The position numbers and the translations under genes were made by a program. The notes below the pieces were generated by a model, which worked only from the letters and a program-made list of their open reading frames with translations, did no database searches and had not been told where the DNA came from. From SIG710 sp045648605 (GTDB lineage Bacteria; Bacillota; Clostridia; Oscillospirales; CAG-272), in the NCBI GenBank assembly GCA_045648605.1, contig JAZROG010000138.1, positions 1-44,380 on the forward strand: DNA of 44,380 nt, given 5' to 3'. This document shows, piece by piece, positions 15,806 to 23,932 of the stretch. Every line of letters starts with the position of its first letter. Positions within the stretch are counted from its first letter, which is position 1.

Positions 15806-17156
15806 CGTTTTTGATTATCCTATTGAATTTTGCAAAAAACGCAATGGTCAGAGCCGAGAATGTAAGTATCCAGGTTATCGGATAAATAATATAAAGGGTC
15901 ATAAGCTGGGGGGATATTTTGAAAACTGTTTCGATCCATACAATACGTAGAACGCATGAACCAAAAACCGTAATTACGGTTGCTGTCATGGATTTACCGA
16001 TGGAACGAAGGGAAGCAGTTCCCGTTTCCATGAGTCCGCAAAGGAAATAACAAACACCCAATATCATGAGACGACTCTTTCCGAGGGCGATAATCTCGGG
16101 ATCGGAATCAAAAAGTCCGATAAGAGTGTCCGAGAAAATATAGCTGGCAAGACCTGATAAGAAAGCAACAAGCGTTACAAGCGCGCAGTTGAGCCAGAAA
16201 ATCTTCTTCATTCTGTCATATTTCTTTGCACCGTAGTTTTGTGACATAAAATTAAGACAAACATGATAAAATGCGGTAAGTATATTATATACATAAGAAT
16301 CGACATTAGTGGCTGCAGTATTGGCATTGACATATACGGGGCCAAGACTGTTATAGCTTCCCTGCAGAAGCATATTTGAAAATGAAAACAACATTCCCTG
16401 AAGTCCTGCGGGAATACCTATTCTTGTGAAGCTTACAAGCATCTGAATATCAATGCGAAGCTTTTTAATGAAAAGCTTACATGAGTCATTGAGTCTCGTG
16501 AGATGAATAAGACATAGGATTGCAGAGATCATCTGAGAAATTATGGTGGCGATGGCAACACCCTCTACACCCATTTTGAAAACGAGAACGAACACAAGAT
16601 TGAAAGCAACATTAACAACACCGCCAACAGAGGAATATATCATAGGACGAAGTGCATCACCCTTTGATCGAAGGATTCCCGCGCAGAAATTGAACATCGC
16701 ATTGCCAATGGCACCGAGAAAATATATCTTTACATAAAGCGTTGACTGCTCTATGAATTCTTCGGGAGTTTCCATTAGTCTTAGAAGAACGGGTGCGAAA
16801 AAAAAGCCGACCACACCAACTATAAGACCTACAATAACCGCCATTACAACGGCGGTATGTACCGCTCTCTCGATTCTGTTAGAATCCCTTGAGCCAATGC
16901 TTTGAGAAACAGTAACGCTTACACCTGCACTCATTCCAAGCATAAGTCCGACAATAAGAGTTATAATAGAGCCTGTGCAACCGACAGCTCCCAGCGCATA
17001 GGGATTATCGCAATAGTTACCCACAACAAACATATCGGCAGAATGATAGAAAAGCTGCAGCAGGTTCGAAAGGATAAGAGGGATCGCAAATCTTATCATT
17101 TTTCCGAGAAGCGGTCCTTCGGTCATATTTATTTGATCTTTTTTTGTTCTAAACAT
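15789..17156 (-). CDS. MATE-family efflux transporter
   Basis: A 455-residue integral membrane antiporter with about 12 helices that exports drugs or metabolites using Na+ or H+. The ATG at 17156 (MFRTKKDQINMTEGPLLGKM) is chosen for GGGAG 6 bases upstream; a TTG four codons earlier overlaps that site. MATE features are the N-terminal TEGPLLGKMIRFAIPLILSN (signature), the GxxxSVTVSQSIGSRD loop and NFMSQNYGAKKYDRM at mid-protein. Its substrate cannot be inferred. It is 23 bases downstream of the broken GH130-like gene and overlaps alkD at its 3' end. Confidence 0.95.
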   Translation of the reverse strand: MFRTKKDQINMTEGPLLGKMIRFAIPLILSNLLQLFYHSADMFVVGNYCDNPYALGAVGCTGSIITLIVGLMLGMSAGVSVTVSQSIGSRDSNRIERAVHTAVVMAVIVGLIVGVVGFFFAPVLLRLMETPEEFIEQSTLYVKIYFLGAIGNAMFNFCAGILRSKGDALRPMIYSSVGGVVNVAFNLVFVLVFKMGVEGVAIATIISQMISAILCLIHLTRLNDSCKLFIKKLRIDIQMLVSFTRIGIPAGLQGMLFSFSNMLLQGSYNSLGPVYVNANTAATNVDSYVYNILTAFYHVCLNFMSQNYGAKKYDRMKKIFWLNCALVTLVAFLSGLASYIFSDTLIGLFDSDPEIIALGKSRLMILGVCYFLCGLMETGTASLRSIGKSMTATVITVFGSCVLRIVWIETVFKISPQLMTLYIIYPITWILTFSALTIAFFAKFNRIIKNDAELY

Positions 17157-17179
17157 TTTTTCTCCCAAAGATAGTTCTT

Positions 17180-18261
17180 TTATTCCTTAATAGCAAGGTT
17201 TATAACATGATCGGAGCATCCATAGCATAGTCTCCATTTTTCATCCCATTTAACAAGCGAATTGCAAACAACGCAAGCTCTCGCGGAATGTCCGTGCATT
17301 TCAAAATCATATTCGGGTATAAGGAATGGGTGATCAAGCTTATCTCTAACTGTTGTAAGATCACTCGGGTCAATCAGTGCCTGCGAAAGAGTCCAAAAAT
17401 GACCTTAATCGCGCAGATGCTCGCATCCCGGGACAACTCCGTAAGCATTATAAAAATATACGATACCGTTTTCATTTAAAAGAGCACAAGCTCCCGCTTC
17501 ATGTGAAATGGCATCAAAGTCAGAATCATTTCCTTTTCCGAAAAGCTTTTTTGGCTCGCCCTTCTCATCAAGCTCAACATCCCAGGAAATAAGGTCATCG
17601 GATGATAGCAAATATCCCTCGTGAGTGGCAAATATATAGTATTTTCCGTTGATCTTAGTGGCAATAAGCCTGTCGCCCTCCGCGCGGCATACAACAGTGC
17701 CGCTTCTTGAAAGGTTATAATAGATTTTCGATTTTTCCTTTAAAGCAGGACCGTGCTTTTTCCAATGGATAAGATCATCGGACGAGGCGCACATAAGTAC
17801 ATCCTCCCATTTGCTTTCCGAGCTTTTTCCAAAGCCTGAGCCATCTCTTTTATAATGTCCTGTCCAGGTATCATAATTCATATAGTATCTGCCGTCTTAA
17901 CCCTCGATGATATTGGGATCGGAGCAACCACCCCACCATTCAAATTCTTCAAATTCCTTTTCGGGATAAAGAACCGGCTCGGGATGCCTTTTGAAATTGA
18001 TTCCGTCAACGCTTTCAGCATGACCTATTCTGCAAACCACTTTCTTATTTCCGAAAATATCGTTTCCACCCAGAGGCTCACCGTCAGCGCGATAGAAAAA
18101 ATGCAGCTTCCCGTCCTTTACAACACAGGCGGGATTATACACATTTGTATATTCCCATTTTGTGCCCTCACCTTCAAAGGGACAATTAAAAATCGACTTG
18201 GCGATAGGCTCAAGCACCGGTTTTCCAATCTTTTAAATGGACCGATTTCCCATTTTTTCAT
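17180..18261 (-). pseudogene. Broken GH130-like five-bladed-propeller glycoside phosphorylase/hydrolase
   Basis: A gene of about 359 codons in pieces. The ATG at 18261 overlaps the stop of the upstream serine hydrolase (ATGA) and encodes MKKWEIGPFKRLEN. A one-base loss near 18217-18225 then shifts the frame into VLEPIAKSIFNCPFEGEG. In-frame TAA codons follow at 17897-17899 and 17405-17407, and the last piece ends at 17180. Joined, the protein has GH130-like features: the opening N-PVLEP, VYNPACVVKDGKLHFFYRA, RIGHAESVDGINF, WWGGCSDPNI and DLIHWKKHGPALK. GH130 enzymes phosphorolyse or hydrolyse beta-mannosides; a GH43/GH32-like assignment is the alternative. Three separate lesions make an active product unlikely. 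The operon position between divIC/serine hydrolase and MATE is intact. Confidence 0.85.
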
Positions 18262-19382
18262 TGTTCAACCTCATTTTGGTATGATGAAATGTGTATCTCA
18301 TTGATTTTTGATGCAAGCTCGCGTATGAAAGCATTGTCTTCCTTTGAGCCGTTTTCAAGCTCTGTCATGATAACAAGCAAATATGGGTGCTCATCAAAAA
18401 CTATTGCCATATCATGATATGCATCGAAATCCCATCCGTATTTGTTTGCCGCTCTTGATGGCTTCACTGCAGAAGGAATCATAATTCTGTGATTTGTGCC
18501 AAGCATCCAGCTTTTCAGTGCCTCGGAATATTTTCCGCCGCTCTCAAAATATTTATAGGTTTCGAGAAGGTATGCCCCCATTTCTCTTGCGTTTGCACTA
18601 TATAGCTTCTTTTGAGGATTTTTAACACCGATGCTCTCGGAATAAGCATTAAAACCGCTTCTGCCAAATACATTACGAAGCTCTGCAAAAGCTATATTAT
18701 CGCTATGCATTATCGTAAGCTTTAAAAGGTCATAGTATGTATAGGCGGACCCAAATTCGCTATTCAGAATTATTCCCGAGCCTTCCTTGAATTTATCCTC
18801 GGTATAGATAAAAGCATTATCAACATCAAATTTTGTACCCTTAACATCTCCTTCTGCCTCTGCCTTCTCGATTTCCTTGAAAGTCCAAAGAACATACGGT
18901 GCTTTTATAATACTTGCGGTATAGAATATATATTCGGAATTATATTCCATTATGTCACCGCTGCTGATATCCATATAATAGAAGGCGACAGGCGGTTTAA
19001 AGCTCTCAGCAGGAGAAATCTCATTACCTGCTTCGTCTGTTTCAGCCTCCTTTTGATAAGTAGGAGTTGATTGCTCTATCCAAGCCCCAAGTTCAAGAGA
19101 ATACTCATCAAAAATTGTTTGGCGCTCCTTATCGGATGAAATCATTTCGGTTTCGCTTTCGGGAGCGGAGGTCGTTTCATCTTCGTACTGAACGGTTTCG
19201 GTAATAAATTCGGTTGTAGCATGCGATTCTGTTTCTGTGATTATTTCGGTATCGACATGTACAGGTTTCTCATCATTTCCCGACAGAAAAAAATAAATTC
19301 CAACGGAAAAAGCCGCAATTACACATATGGCAAGTGCGGTAAAAAGTATTATGCTTGATTTTTGATAGGTGTTCAACTTCAT
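18258..19382 (-). CDS. Membrane-anchored serine hydrolase, class A beta-lactamase-like
   Basis: A 374-residue protein. The ATG at 19382 follows AAGGA. One membrane anchor (about 10-35) is followed by a Thr/Glu/Ser-rich linker of about 60 residues. The extracellular serine-hydrolase domain has S-x-x-K in YTASIIKAPYV, S-D-N in MHSDNIAFAELRNVFG (the class A SxN equivalent) and NKYGWD in place of K-T-G. This fits the beta-lactamase-like fold (Beta-lactamase2). No class A E166-type motif could be confidently placed, so a peptidoglycan-related hydrolase or binding role is as likely as drug resistance. It lies between divIC (hairpin at 19406-19436) and the broken GH130-like gene, which overlaps its stop. 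Confidence 0.88.
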   Translation of the reverse strand: MKLNTYQKSSIILFTALAICVIAAFSVGIYFFLSGNDEKPVHVDTEIITETESHATTEFITETVQYEDETTSAPESETEMISSDKERQTIFDEYSLELGAWIEQSTPTYQKEAETDEAGNEISPAESFKPPVAFYYMDISSGDIMEYNSEYIFYTASIIKAPYVLWTFKEIEKAEAEGDVKGTKFDVDNAFIYTEDKFKEGSGIILNSEFGSAYTYYDLLKLTIMHSDNIAFAELRNVFGRSGFNAYSESIGVKNPQKKLYSANAREMGAYLLETYKYFESGGKYSEALKSWMLGTNHRIMIPSAVKPSRAANKYGWDFDAYHDMAIVFDEHPYLLVIMTELENGSKEDNAFIRELASKINEIHISSYQNEVEQ

Positions 19383-19405
19383 TTTCCTTCCCAAAAGGTA
19401 CAGAC

Positions 19406-19436
19406 AGACCGCCCGTTAAAGTATTTCGGGCGGTCT
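19406..19436 (-). terminator. Hairpin after divIC
   Basis: AGACCGCCCG (19406-19415) and CGGGCGGTCT (19427-19436) form a perfect 10-bp stem with an 11-base loop. Only a short T stretch follows on the minus strand, so termination may be partial. Confidence 0.6.
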
Positions 19437-19444
19437 ATGCAATA

Positions 19445-19735
19445 TTAATCAAGGCCGTTATAATAAACGGCTTCACTTGGCAAACAGAGATTAAGCTTAT
19501 CCTTTGCTATTCTTATAACATATTCATCATCAAATTCGCACCCAAGCTCATATTCGATGCGCTCTATGCTTTCTGAATATTCATTTTTTCTGTATTCAAG
19601 CTCCTCAATCTTATCGCGATAATCATTATACTTCATAAGATTATGAGCAGAAAGGACCACGGAAACAATTATAAACAAAACGATTGCAAGTCTGACAAAA
19701 ATATTCAGCTCTGTGTGCTTGGCGGAACCGTTCAT
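19445..19735 (-). CDS. divIC: Septum-formation protein, DivIC/FtsB type
   Basis: A 96-residue bitopic division protein. A cytoplasmic N-terminus of about 12 residues is followed by one membrane helix (13-34), a coiled coil (38-68, YRDKIEELEYRKNEYSESIE core) and a short C-terminal domain with the YVIRIAKDKLNLCLPSE segment typical of DivIC/FtsB. It bridges FtsL and the septal wall synthase complex. It starts directly after the yabQ stop, as in Bacillus subtilis, where divIC follows yabQ; this synteny supports the call more than sequence alone. Confidence 0.88.
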   Translation of the reverse strand: MNGSAKHTELNIFVRLAIVLFIIVSVVLSAHNLMKYNDYRDKIEELEYRKNEYSESIERIEYELGCEFDDEYVIRIAKDKLNLCLPSEAVYYNGLD

Positions 19736-20359
19736 TTAAGCATCCTGTCCTTTCGTAAAATTTTGAAGAAAGCCATCAACTGCCTGCATCATTATCGCTT
19801 TCATCTTCCTATCGGTTGATTTCAGACGAATTTTAAGCAAAAAACGCTTCAAAGGGATGCCAAACAGCCTATCATACAGCTTCACAAGTATATTATACAT
19901 AATTTTAAACGGAAATGCAATAGCAAACAGAAAAATTTTTGTGATAATTTTCAAAAAAATGCAAATTATTTCCGCAAAAGCTATAACGAGCCTTCCAAAA
20001 GTCATATAGTAGGCAAAAAAACCGCAAAAAACAGACGCAAGGGCGCCAAAACGAAATATACCATCGTTTGTATAATATATGAATACAGTGAATATCAAGC
20101 TGCAAACGGTAAAATATATTATGTCGCCGAAAATCACAGCTGCCATCAAAAGGCCATTTTTCAGCTTTCCCTGCTTGTTTTTTAGTTTTCCTATAAGTGG
20201 GTATTCTTTTTCATAAAGATATGATGCACTTTTTCCGCCATAGCTCATGCCCAGAAAAACTCTCGAAATTCTGAAAGCATCATAAAGTGCACCGAACGCA
20301 AATCCAAGAAAAAGCGCATATAGGGTCATGGCAGCAAGCGCCGACATTGATTGTACCAT
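19736..20359 (-). CDS. yabQ: Spore cortex biosynthesis protein YabQ
   Basis: A 207-residue membrane protein with about five helices: the opening ALAAMTLYALFLGFAFGALYD (core GFAFGALYDAFR) is typical of YabQ, then helices near 70-95 and 100-140, and a basic C-terminal tail. In Bacillus YabQ sits in the outer forespore membrane and is required for cortex formation. Its ATG overlaps the yabP stop by one base (TGATG), and its stop abuts divIC. The gene order yabP-yabQ-divIC is the conserved Firmicutes arrangement. Confidence 0.92.
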   Translation of the reverse strand: MVQSMSALAAMTLYALFLGFAFGALYDAFRISRVFLGMSYGGKSASYLYEKEYPLIGKLKNKQGKLKNGLLMAAVIFGDIIYFTVCSLIFTVFIYYTNDGIFRFGALASVFCGFFAYYMTFGRLVIAFAEIICIFLKIITKIFLFAIAFPFKIMYNILVKLYDRLFGIPLKRFLLKIRLKSTDRKMKAIMMQAVDGFLQNFTKGQDA

Positions 20360-20631
20360 CAGCCGATAATTCTCCCGAAAAATCCCTTCTGTGCCTTGGG
20401 CGATGCGGTATTATAATAAACACCGTTTATCTTTCCTGTCAGCTTTACTATTCCCTTATCGGTGTCAAGTGTCCCGACATTCAGCTCCTCGCCTTCGATA
20501 AGCAGCTCGCCCATCACGCTCTCAAGACAAACACCTTCATCATCAAAGCTTATTACCGACTCAACTCCGCTGATTTCGACACATCCCCTTGACTTTATCA
20601 GGATATCATGCTGCTTTGCTTGCTCGTTCAT
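20359..20631 (-). CDS. yabP: Sporulation protein YabP
   Basis: A 90-residue, mostly beta protein (MNEQAKQHDILIKSRGCVEI start, FDDEGVCLESVMGELLIEG middle) of the YabP/YqfC family, present in all spore formers and needed for normal sporulation in some. The ATG at 20631 is chosen for GGAGG 7 bases upstream; an in-frame codon ten residues earlier has no ribosome site. A terminator-like hairpin (20654-20674) lies just before its ribosome site, separating it from rqcP. Confidence 0.93.
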   Translation of the reverse strand: MNEQAKQHDILIKSRGCVEISGVESVISFDDEGVCLESVMGELLIEGEELNVGTLDTDKGIVKLTGKINGVYYNTASPKAQKGFFGRIIG

Positions 20632-20653
20632 ATTATTTCCTCCAAAAAAGAAG

Positions 20654-20674
20654 CTCCGCATCCATGATGCGGAG
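20654..20674 (-). terminator. Terminator between rqcP and yabP
   Basis: CTCCGCATC (20654-20662) and GATGCGGAG (20666-20674) form a 9-bp stem with a 3-base loop. On the minus strand it is followed by CTTCTTTTTT and then directly by the yabP ribosome site. It could uncouple sporulation genes from the housekeeping genes upstream. Confidence 0.8.
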
Positions 20675-20713
20675 GCTTATTATTATATATGCCACTCAAA
20701 AGCGCTTTATGAC

Positions 20714-20956
20714 TCATTCTATTATCTCATAAAGCGAAGAAGCATCCGCCTTTGCGGCATGCTCCTTAACATCAAGCACCTTTACGCGGAGCGGCTTCTG
20801 GCCAAAGGATATCTCAATAATATCCCCCACCTTAACGTCATATGATGCCTTTGCTCTTTTTCCGTTGACACTGACATGCTCTGTGTCGCAGGCATCATTT
20901 GCAACCGTTCTTCTTTTTATAATTCTTGAAATCTTTAAAAATTTATCAAGTCTCAT
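20714..20956 (-). CDS. rqcP: S4-domain RNA-binding protein RqcP (YabO)
   Basis: An 80-residue protein that is essentially one S4 domain (MRLDKFLKISRIIKRRTVAN, then VSVNGKRAKASYDVKVGDIIEI). RqcP acts in ribosome quality control, helping RqcH add alanine tails to stalled chains on the 50S subunit. The ATG at 20956 is chosen for GGAGG 7 bases upstream, dropping four residues. It lies between hup and yabP, as yabO does in the Bacillus mazG-yabO-yabP order. Confidence 0.95.
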   Translation of the reverse strand: MRLDKFLKISRIIKRRTVANDACDTEHVSVNGKRAKASYDVKVGDIIEISFGQKPLRVKVLDVKEHAAKADASSLYEIIE

Positions 20957-20979
20957 TTCTTCCTCCAAAAAATAAATTG

Positions 20980-21002
20980 GGCAGACTCAAATCAAGCCTG
21001 CC
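20980..21002 (-). terminator. Probable hup terminator
   Basis: GGCAG (20980-20984) and CTGCC (20998-21002), extended by weaker inner pairs, with AATTTATTTTTT following on the minus strand before the rqcP ribosome site. The stem is short, so read-through is likely. Confidence 0.6.
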
Positions 21003-21016
21003 GAATTTATTGGTAA

Positions 21017-21289
21017 TCAGTTTACGGAATCCTTAAGAGCCTTACCAGCTGTGAAGGTAGGATGCTTGGAAGCTGGGATTGTGAGAGTTTCGCCTGTTCT
21101 GGGGTTTCTGCCCTGTCTTGCCTCTCTGCACTTAACCTCGAATGTACCAAAGCCGATGATCTGAACCTTTTCGCCTGCCTTGAGTGCATCTGCGATTGCG
21201 GAAGTAACTGCGTTAACAGCCTTCTCTGCTTCGTTCTTCTTGATGCCTGCTGCTGCAGCAACTGCATCTACGAGCTGTGTCTTGTTCAT
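21017..21289 (-). CDS. hup: HU-family nucleoid protein
   Basis: A 90-residue histone-like protein that bends and compacts DNA as a dimer. The ATG at 21289 (MNKTQLVDAVAAAAGIKK) gives the standard 90-residue length. The signature GFGTFEVKCREARQGRNPRTG carries the DNA-binding arm with RNPRTG; the proline-containing arm is complete. It has a strong promoter at 21372-21400 and a leader with a perfect palindrome, so it is probably highly transcribed in its own right. Its insertion between mazG and rqcP is seen in many Clostridia. Confidence 0.97.
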   Translation of the reverse strand: MNKTQLVDAVAAAAGIKKNEAEKAVNAVTSAIADALKAGEKVQIIGFGTFEVKCREARQGRNPRTGETLTIPASKHPTFTAGKALKDSVN

Positions 21290-21335
21290 AGTTTTGTCCA
21301 ATCCTTTCGAATTTAAATATTTTTTTAACAACAAT

Positions 21336-21350
21336 CGGTAAATTTTACCG
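21336..21350. promoter_or_regulatory. Palindrome in the hup leader
   Basis: CGGTAAATTTTACCG, a perfect 15-base palindrome around a central T, lies in the 5' untranslated leader of hup, about 20 bases downstream of the -10 element. It could be an operator or a small RNA hairpin. Confidence 0.5.
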
Positions 21351-21371
21351 TCGCGTTTTTTTACAGAATAT

Positions 21372-21400
21372 ATTATATCATCATTTTACACGAATTTCAA
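21372..21400 (-). promoter_or_regulatory. Promoter of hup
   Basis: Minus strand: TTGAAA (21395-21400), 17-base spacer, TATAAT (21372-21377). Confidence 0.8.
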
Positions 21401-21435
21401 GGGGTTTTTCAAATATTTTTTAATAAAAAGGCTAA

Positions 21436-22242
21436 TTATTTGATTTTTTTTGCGTCCCAAAGCTCATCAAGCTCTTTTTGTGACATTTTTTCGACATTTT
21501 TATTATTTTTTATCGCCTCGTTTTCGATAATTTCGAACCTATCGACAAATTTTTTTGTTGCTTTATTCAGCGCAAGCTCCCCATCAATGCCGCATTTTCT
21601 CGCAAAATTGGCTACAGAGAACAAAAGATCGCCAATTTCTTCTTCAAGCCTTTCTTTGTTTCCCGTGTCCAATACCTCGGCTATTTCATTTCTTTCTTCA
21701 TCTATTTTCATAAAAGCCGACTGTGCATCCGGAAAATCGAAGCAAGAAGCTCTCTTGCCAACCTTTGCTGCTTTCATAAGTGCCGGGAGAGACGGAGGAA
21801 CGCTGCGAAGCCTTGAGGTTACCGTTTCCCTTTGCTTCTCCTCGTTTTTGATCATATCCCAATTAGAAAGCACCTTTTCGCTGGTCTCCGCGATTACATC
21901 ACCGAAAATATGGGGATGACGGTGGATAAGCTTTGCGCATATCTCGGTGAGGACATCAGACATATGAAATGTTCCTTGCTCCTCCTCGATTCTTGCATGG
22001 AAAACGACCTGCAAAAGAAGATCGCCAAGCTCTTCTCGGAGAAGATAAGGGTCATTTATGTCGATAGCCTCGACCACCTCATAAGTCTCCTCGATAAGAT
22101 CGCGTCTTATGCTCTCATGGGTCTGCTCCATGTCCCAGGGGCAACCGCCATCGCTTCTGAGAAGCTCCATGATCATGCAAAGATCATCAAAATTATATTC
22201 CTTTTTTTCATTTAAAAACGAAATCTTTTCATTTCTGTTCAT
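21436..22242 (-). CDS. mazG: Nucleoside triphosphate pyrophosphohydrolase MazG
   Basis: A 268-residue cytosolic house-cleaning enzyme with two MazG folds that hydrolyses (d)NTPs, including aberrant ones, to monophosphates. The metal-binding E-x-x-E and E-x-x-D helices are visible twice: EETYEVVEA with REELGDLLLQVVFHARIEEE in the first half, and EIAEVLD with EEIGDLLFSVANFARK in the second. The WDMEQTHESIRR motif of the family is present near residue 37. AAAGGA precedes the ATG. Position after spoVB and before rqcP matches Bacillus yabN. Confidence 0.96.
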   Translation of the reverse strand: MNRNEKISFLNEKKEYNFDDLCMIMELLRSDGGCPWDMEQTHESIRRDLIEETYEVVEAIDINDPYLLREELGDLLLQVVFHARIEEEQGTFHMSDVLTEICAKLIHRHPHIFGDVIAETSEKVLSNWDMIKNEEKQRETVTSRLRSVPPSLPALMKAAKVGKRASCFDFPDAQSAFMKIDEERNEIAEVLDTGNKERLEEEIGDLLFSVANFARKCGIDGELALNKATKKFVDRFEIIENEAIKNNKNVEKMSQKELDELWDAKKIK

Positions 22243-22255
22243 TTTCAGAGTCCTT

Positions 22256-23908
22256 TCAGATAAGCTTCATTTTGTGAAGCAAAGAATAAATCTTCGCGCC
22301 CTTTGGGAGCATTTTAATATCATCATCCTCAACTGCCTTGAAAACCATTGCAAATACAACATATAGCACAGCCGCGATAGCGATGGATACAATGGTAAAA
22401 AGCCTTGAGGGGCCGATATTTTTAATAATCATAATATAAATTCCAAATGAAATTCCGATAGAAAGCACAGACGCCGCAAGTGGTCTGTAAAGAAGCTTGA
22501 TTATCCCATCAAAGCTTGAAGCATATTTTTTGATAAAATAGAAATTAAGCGCCATAACTGCGGCGTTGCACAGGAAGGTACTGATAGGCGCACCGTATAT
22601 ATTGATACCCTCAATGCCTATAAGCAGATAATCGAAAACGATCTTAACAAGCGCACCGACAGCCATGGAGATTATCGGCTTTCTTTCCTGCTTATATGCC
22701 TGAAGAATGGCATTTGTAACCGTCATAAGACAGGCAAATATGACCGAGATTCCAAGAATGGAAAGAAGAGGGTAAGCGATCTCTATTTCTTCATTTTTTC
22801 CGGAAAATATCAGCTCAAGAATAGGCTTTGAAAAAAGGCATATTCCAACAGAGCAAGGCATTGCGAAAAGCGAGCAGATACGAAGCGAGGATGAAAGCAC
22901 CATCGATTCCTTTTCTCTGTTTTTTGACTCGATAGCTGCGGTAAGCATAGGTACGAGAGAAAGTGCAATACCCGTGATTATAGCGGGGGGAAGATTAAAA
23001 ATCGGCACCACAAGTGTACTATATACACCATAAAAAGAATTTGCCACATTGCTTGCATAGCCTATATGCTGAAGCCTGTTTGATATCATCGCGGTATCCA
23101 CAAGGCGCGCTATCCCCATAACAGACGAGCTTATCGTTATAGGAATTGCTATCTTAACAAGATTGCCGATAATTGAAGCACTTCTTTCGGGCATAAGACC
23201 GCTATCCTCGGTATAAAGTGCTTGTTTTCCGCTCATCTTATAAATAAACTTGGTAAGAATAAGATACAGCATTGAAACAGCGACACCAATCGTAAGACCG
23301 AGAACCGCAAAGGCCGCTACCATTGGCAAAGAATATCCGTTCTTTTGCGCCCATACGGCGAGAAGAAGTCCAATGAGCAGCTTTCCAAGCGCTTCTATTA
23401 CCTGCGAGACGGCAGTGGGTGACATTATCTGATGACCCTGGAAGTATCCCCTAAGTGCGCTTGAAATACATATCAGAAACAATGTTGGTGCTATGGCGAT
23501 GATGCAATAGGAAGCATTTTCAATGCCTATACGGTGGGAAAACCACTCAGAGCCAAGCATCATTGCCAGCATTCCGACAGTTCCTATTATAAAGAATATC
23601 AGAACGGCTATTCTATATATCCGTTTTATATTTTTTACATTTCCACGCACTCTGTTCTCGGATATGAGTATTGAAAGCGCAACAGGCAGTCCCGCGGTTG
23701 ACACCATATAAAACATAGTATAAATATCATAAGCGGCATTGAAAAATGCCATTCCCTCAGCTCCGAGATAGGAGAGCATCGGGATTTTATAAAGCAGTCC
23801 TATTACCTTCACAATGGCTGTTGAAAGGGTCATTACAGCGACACCCGATAAAAACTGCTTTTTGGAATTTGAATTTGAGTTAGTGTTAAAAGATTTTTCT
23901 TCGGTCAT
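22256..23908 (-). CDS. spoVB: SpoVB/YabM-type lipid flippase (MOP superfamily)
   Basis: A 550-residue membrane protein with about 14 helices, of the polysaccharide-transporter (MurJ/Wzx/SpoVB) family, which flips lipid-linked glycans such as lipid II. The N-terminus QFLSGVAVMTLSTAIVKVIG and the LSYLGAEGMAFFNAAYDIY segment are characteristic of this group. CGGAGG precedes the ATG. In this neighbourhood it corresponds to Bacillus yabM (next to mazG) or SpoVB, which acts in spore cortex synthesis; the two cannot be told apart from the sequence alone. Thirteen bases separate it from mazG. Confidence 0.9.
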   Translation of the reverse strand: MTEEKSFNTNSNSNSKKQFLSGVAVMTLSTAIVKVIGLLYKIPMLSYLGAEGMAFFNAAYDIYTMFYMVSTAGLPVALSILISENRVRGNVKNIKRIYRIAVLIFFIIGTVGMLAMMLGSEWFSHRIGIENASYCIIAIAPTLFLICISSALRGYFQGHQIMSPTAVSQVIEALGKLLIGLLLAVWAQKNGYSLPMVAAFAVLGLTIGVAVSMLYLILTKFIYKMSGKQALYTEDSGLMPERSASIIGNLVKIAIPITISSSVMGIARLVDTAMISNRLQHIGYASNVANSFYGVYSTLVVPIFNLPPAIITGIALSLVPMLTAAIESKNREKESMVLSSSLRICSLFAMPCSVGICLFSKPILELIFSGKNEEIEIAYPLLSILGISVIFACLMTVTNAILQAYKQERKPIISMAVGALVKIVFDYLLIGIEGINIYGAPISTFLCNAAVMALNFYFIKKYASSFDGIIKLLYRPLAASVLSIGISFGIYIMIIKNIGPSRLFTIVSIAIAAVLYVVFAMVFKAVEDDDIKMLPKGAKIYSLLHKMKLI

Positions 23909-23932
23909 TATGACCTCCGTGCTATAATAAAT

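Noticed and set aside
17180..18261. Stop-codon reassignment to explain in-frame TAA/TAG codons
   Set aside because: Many intact genes here end at TAA, TAG or TGA at the expected family length, and the affected genes also carry frameshifts.
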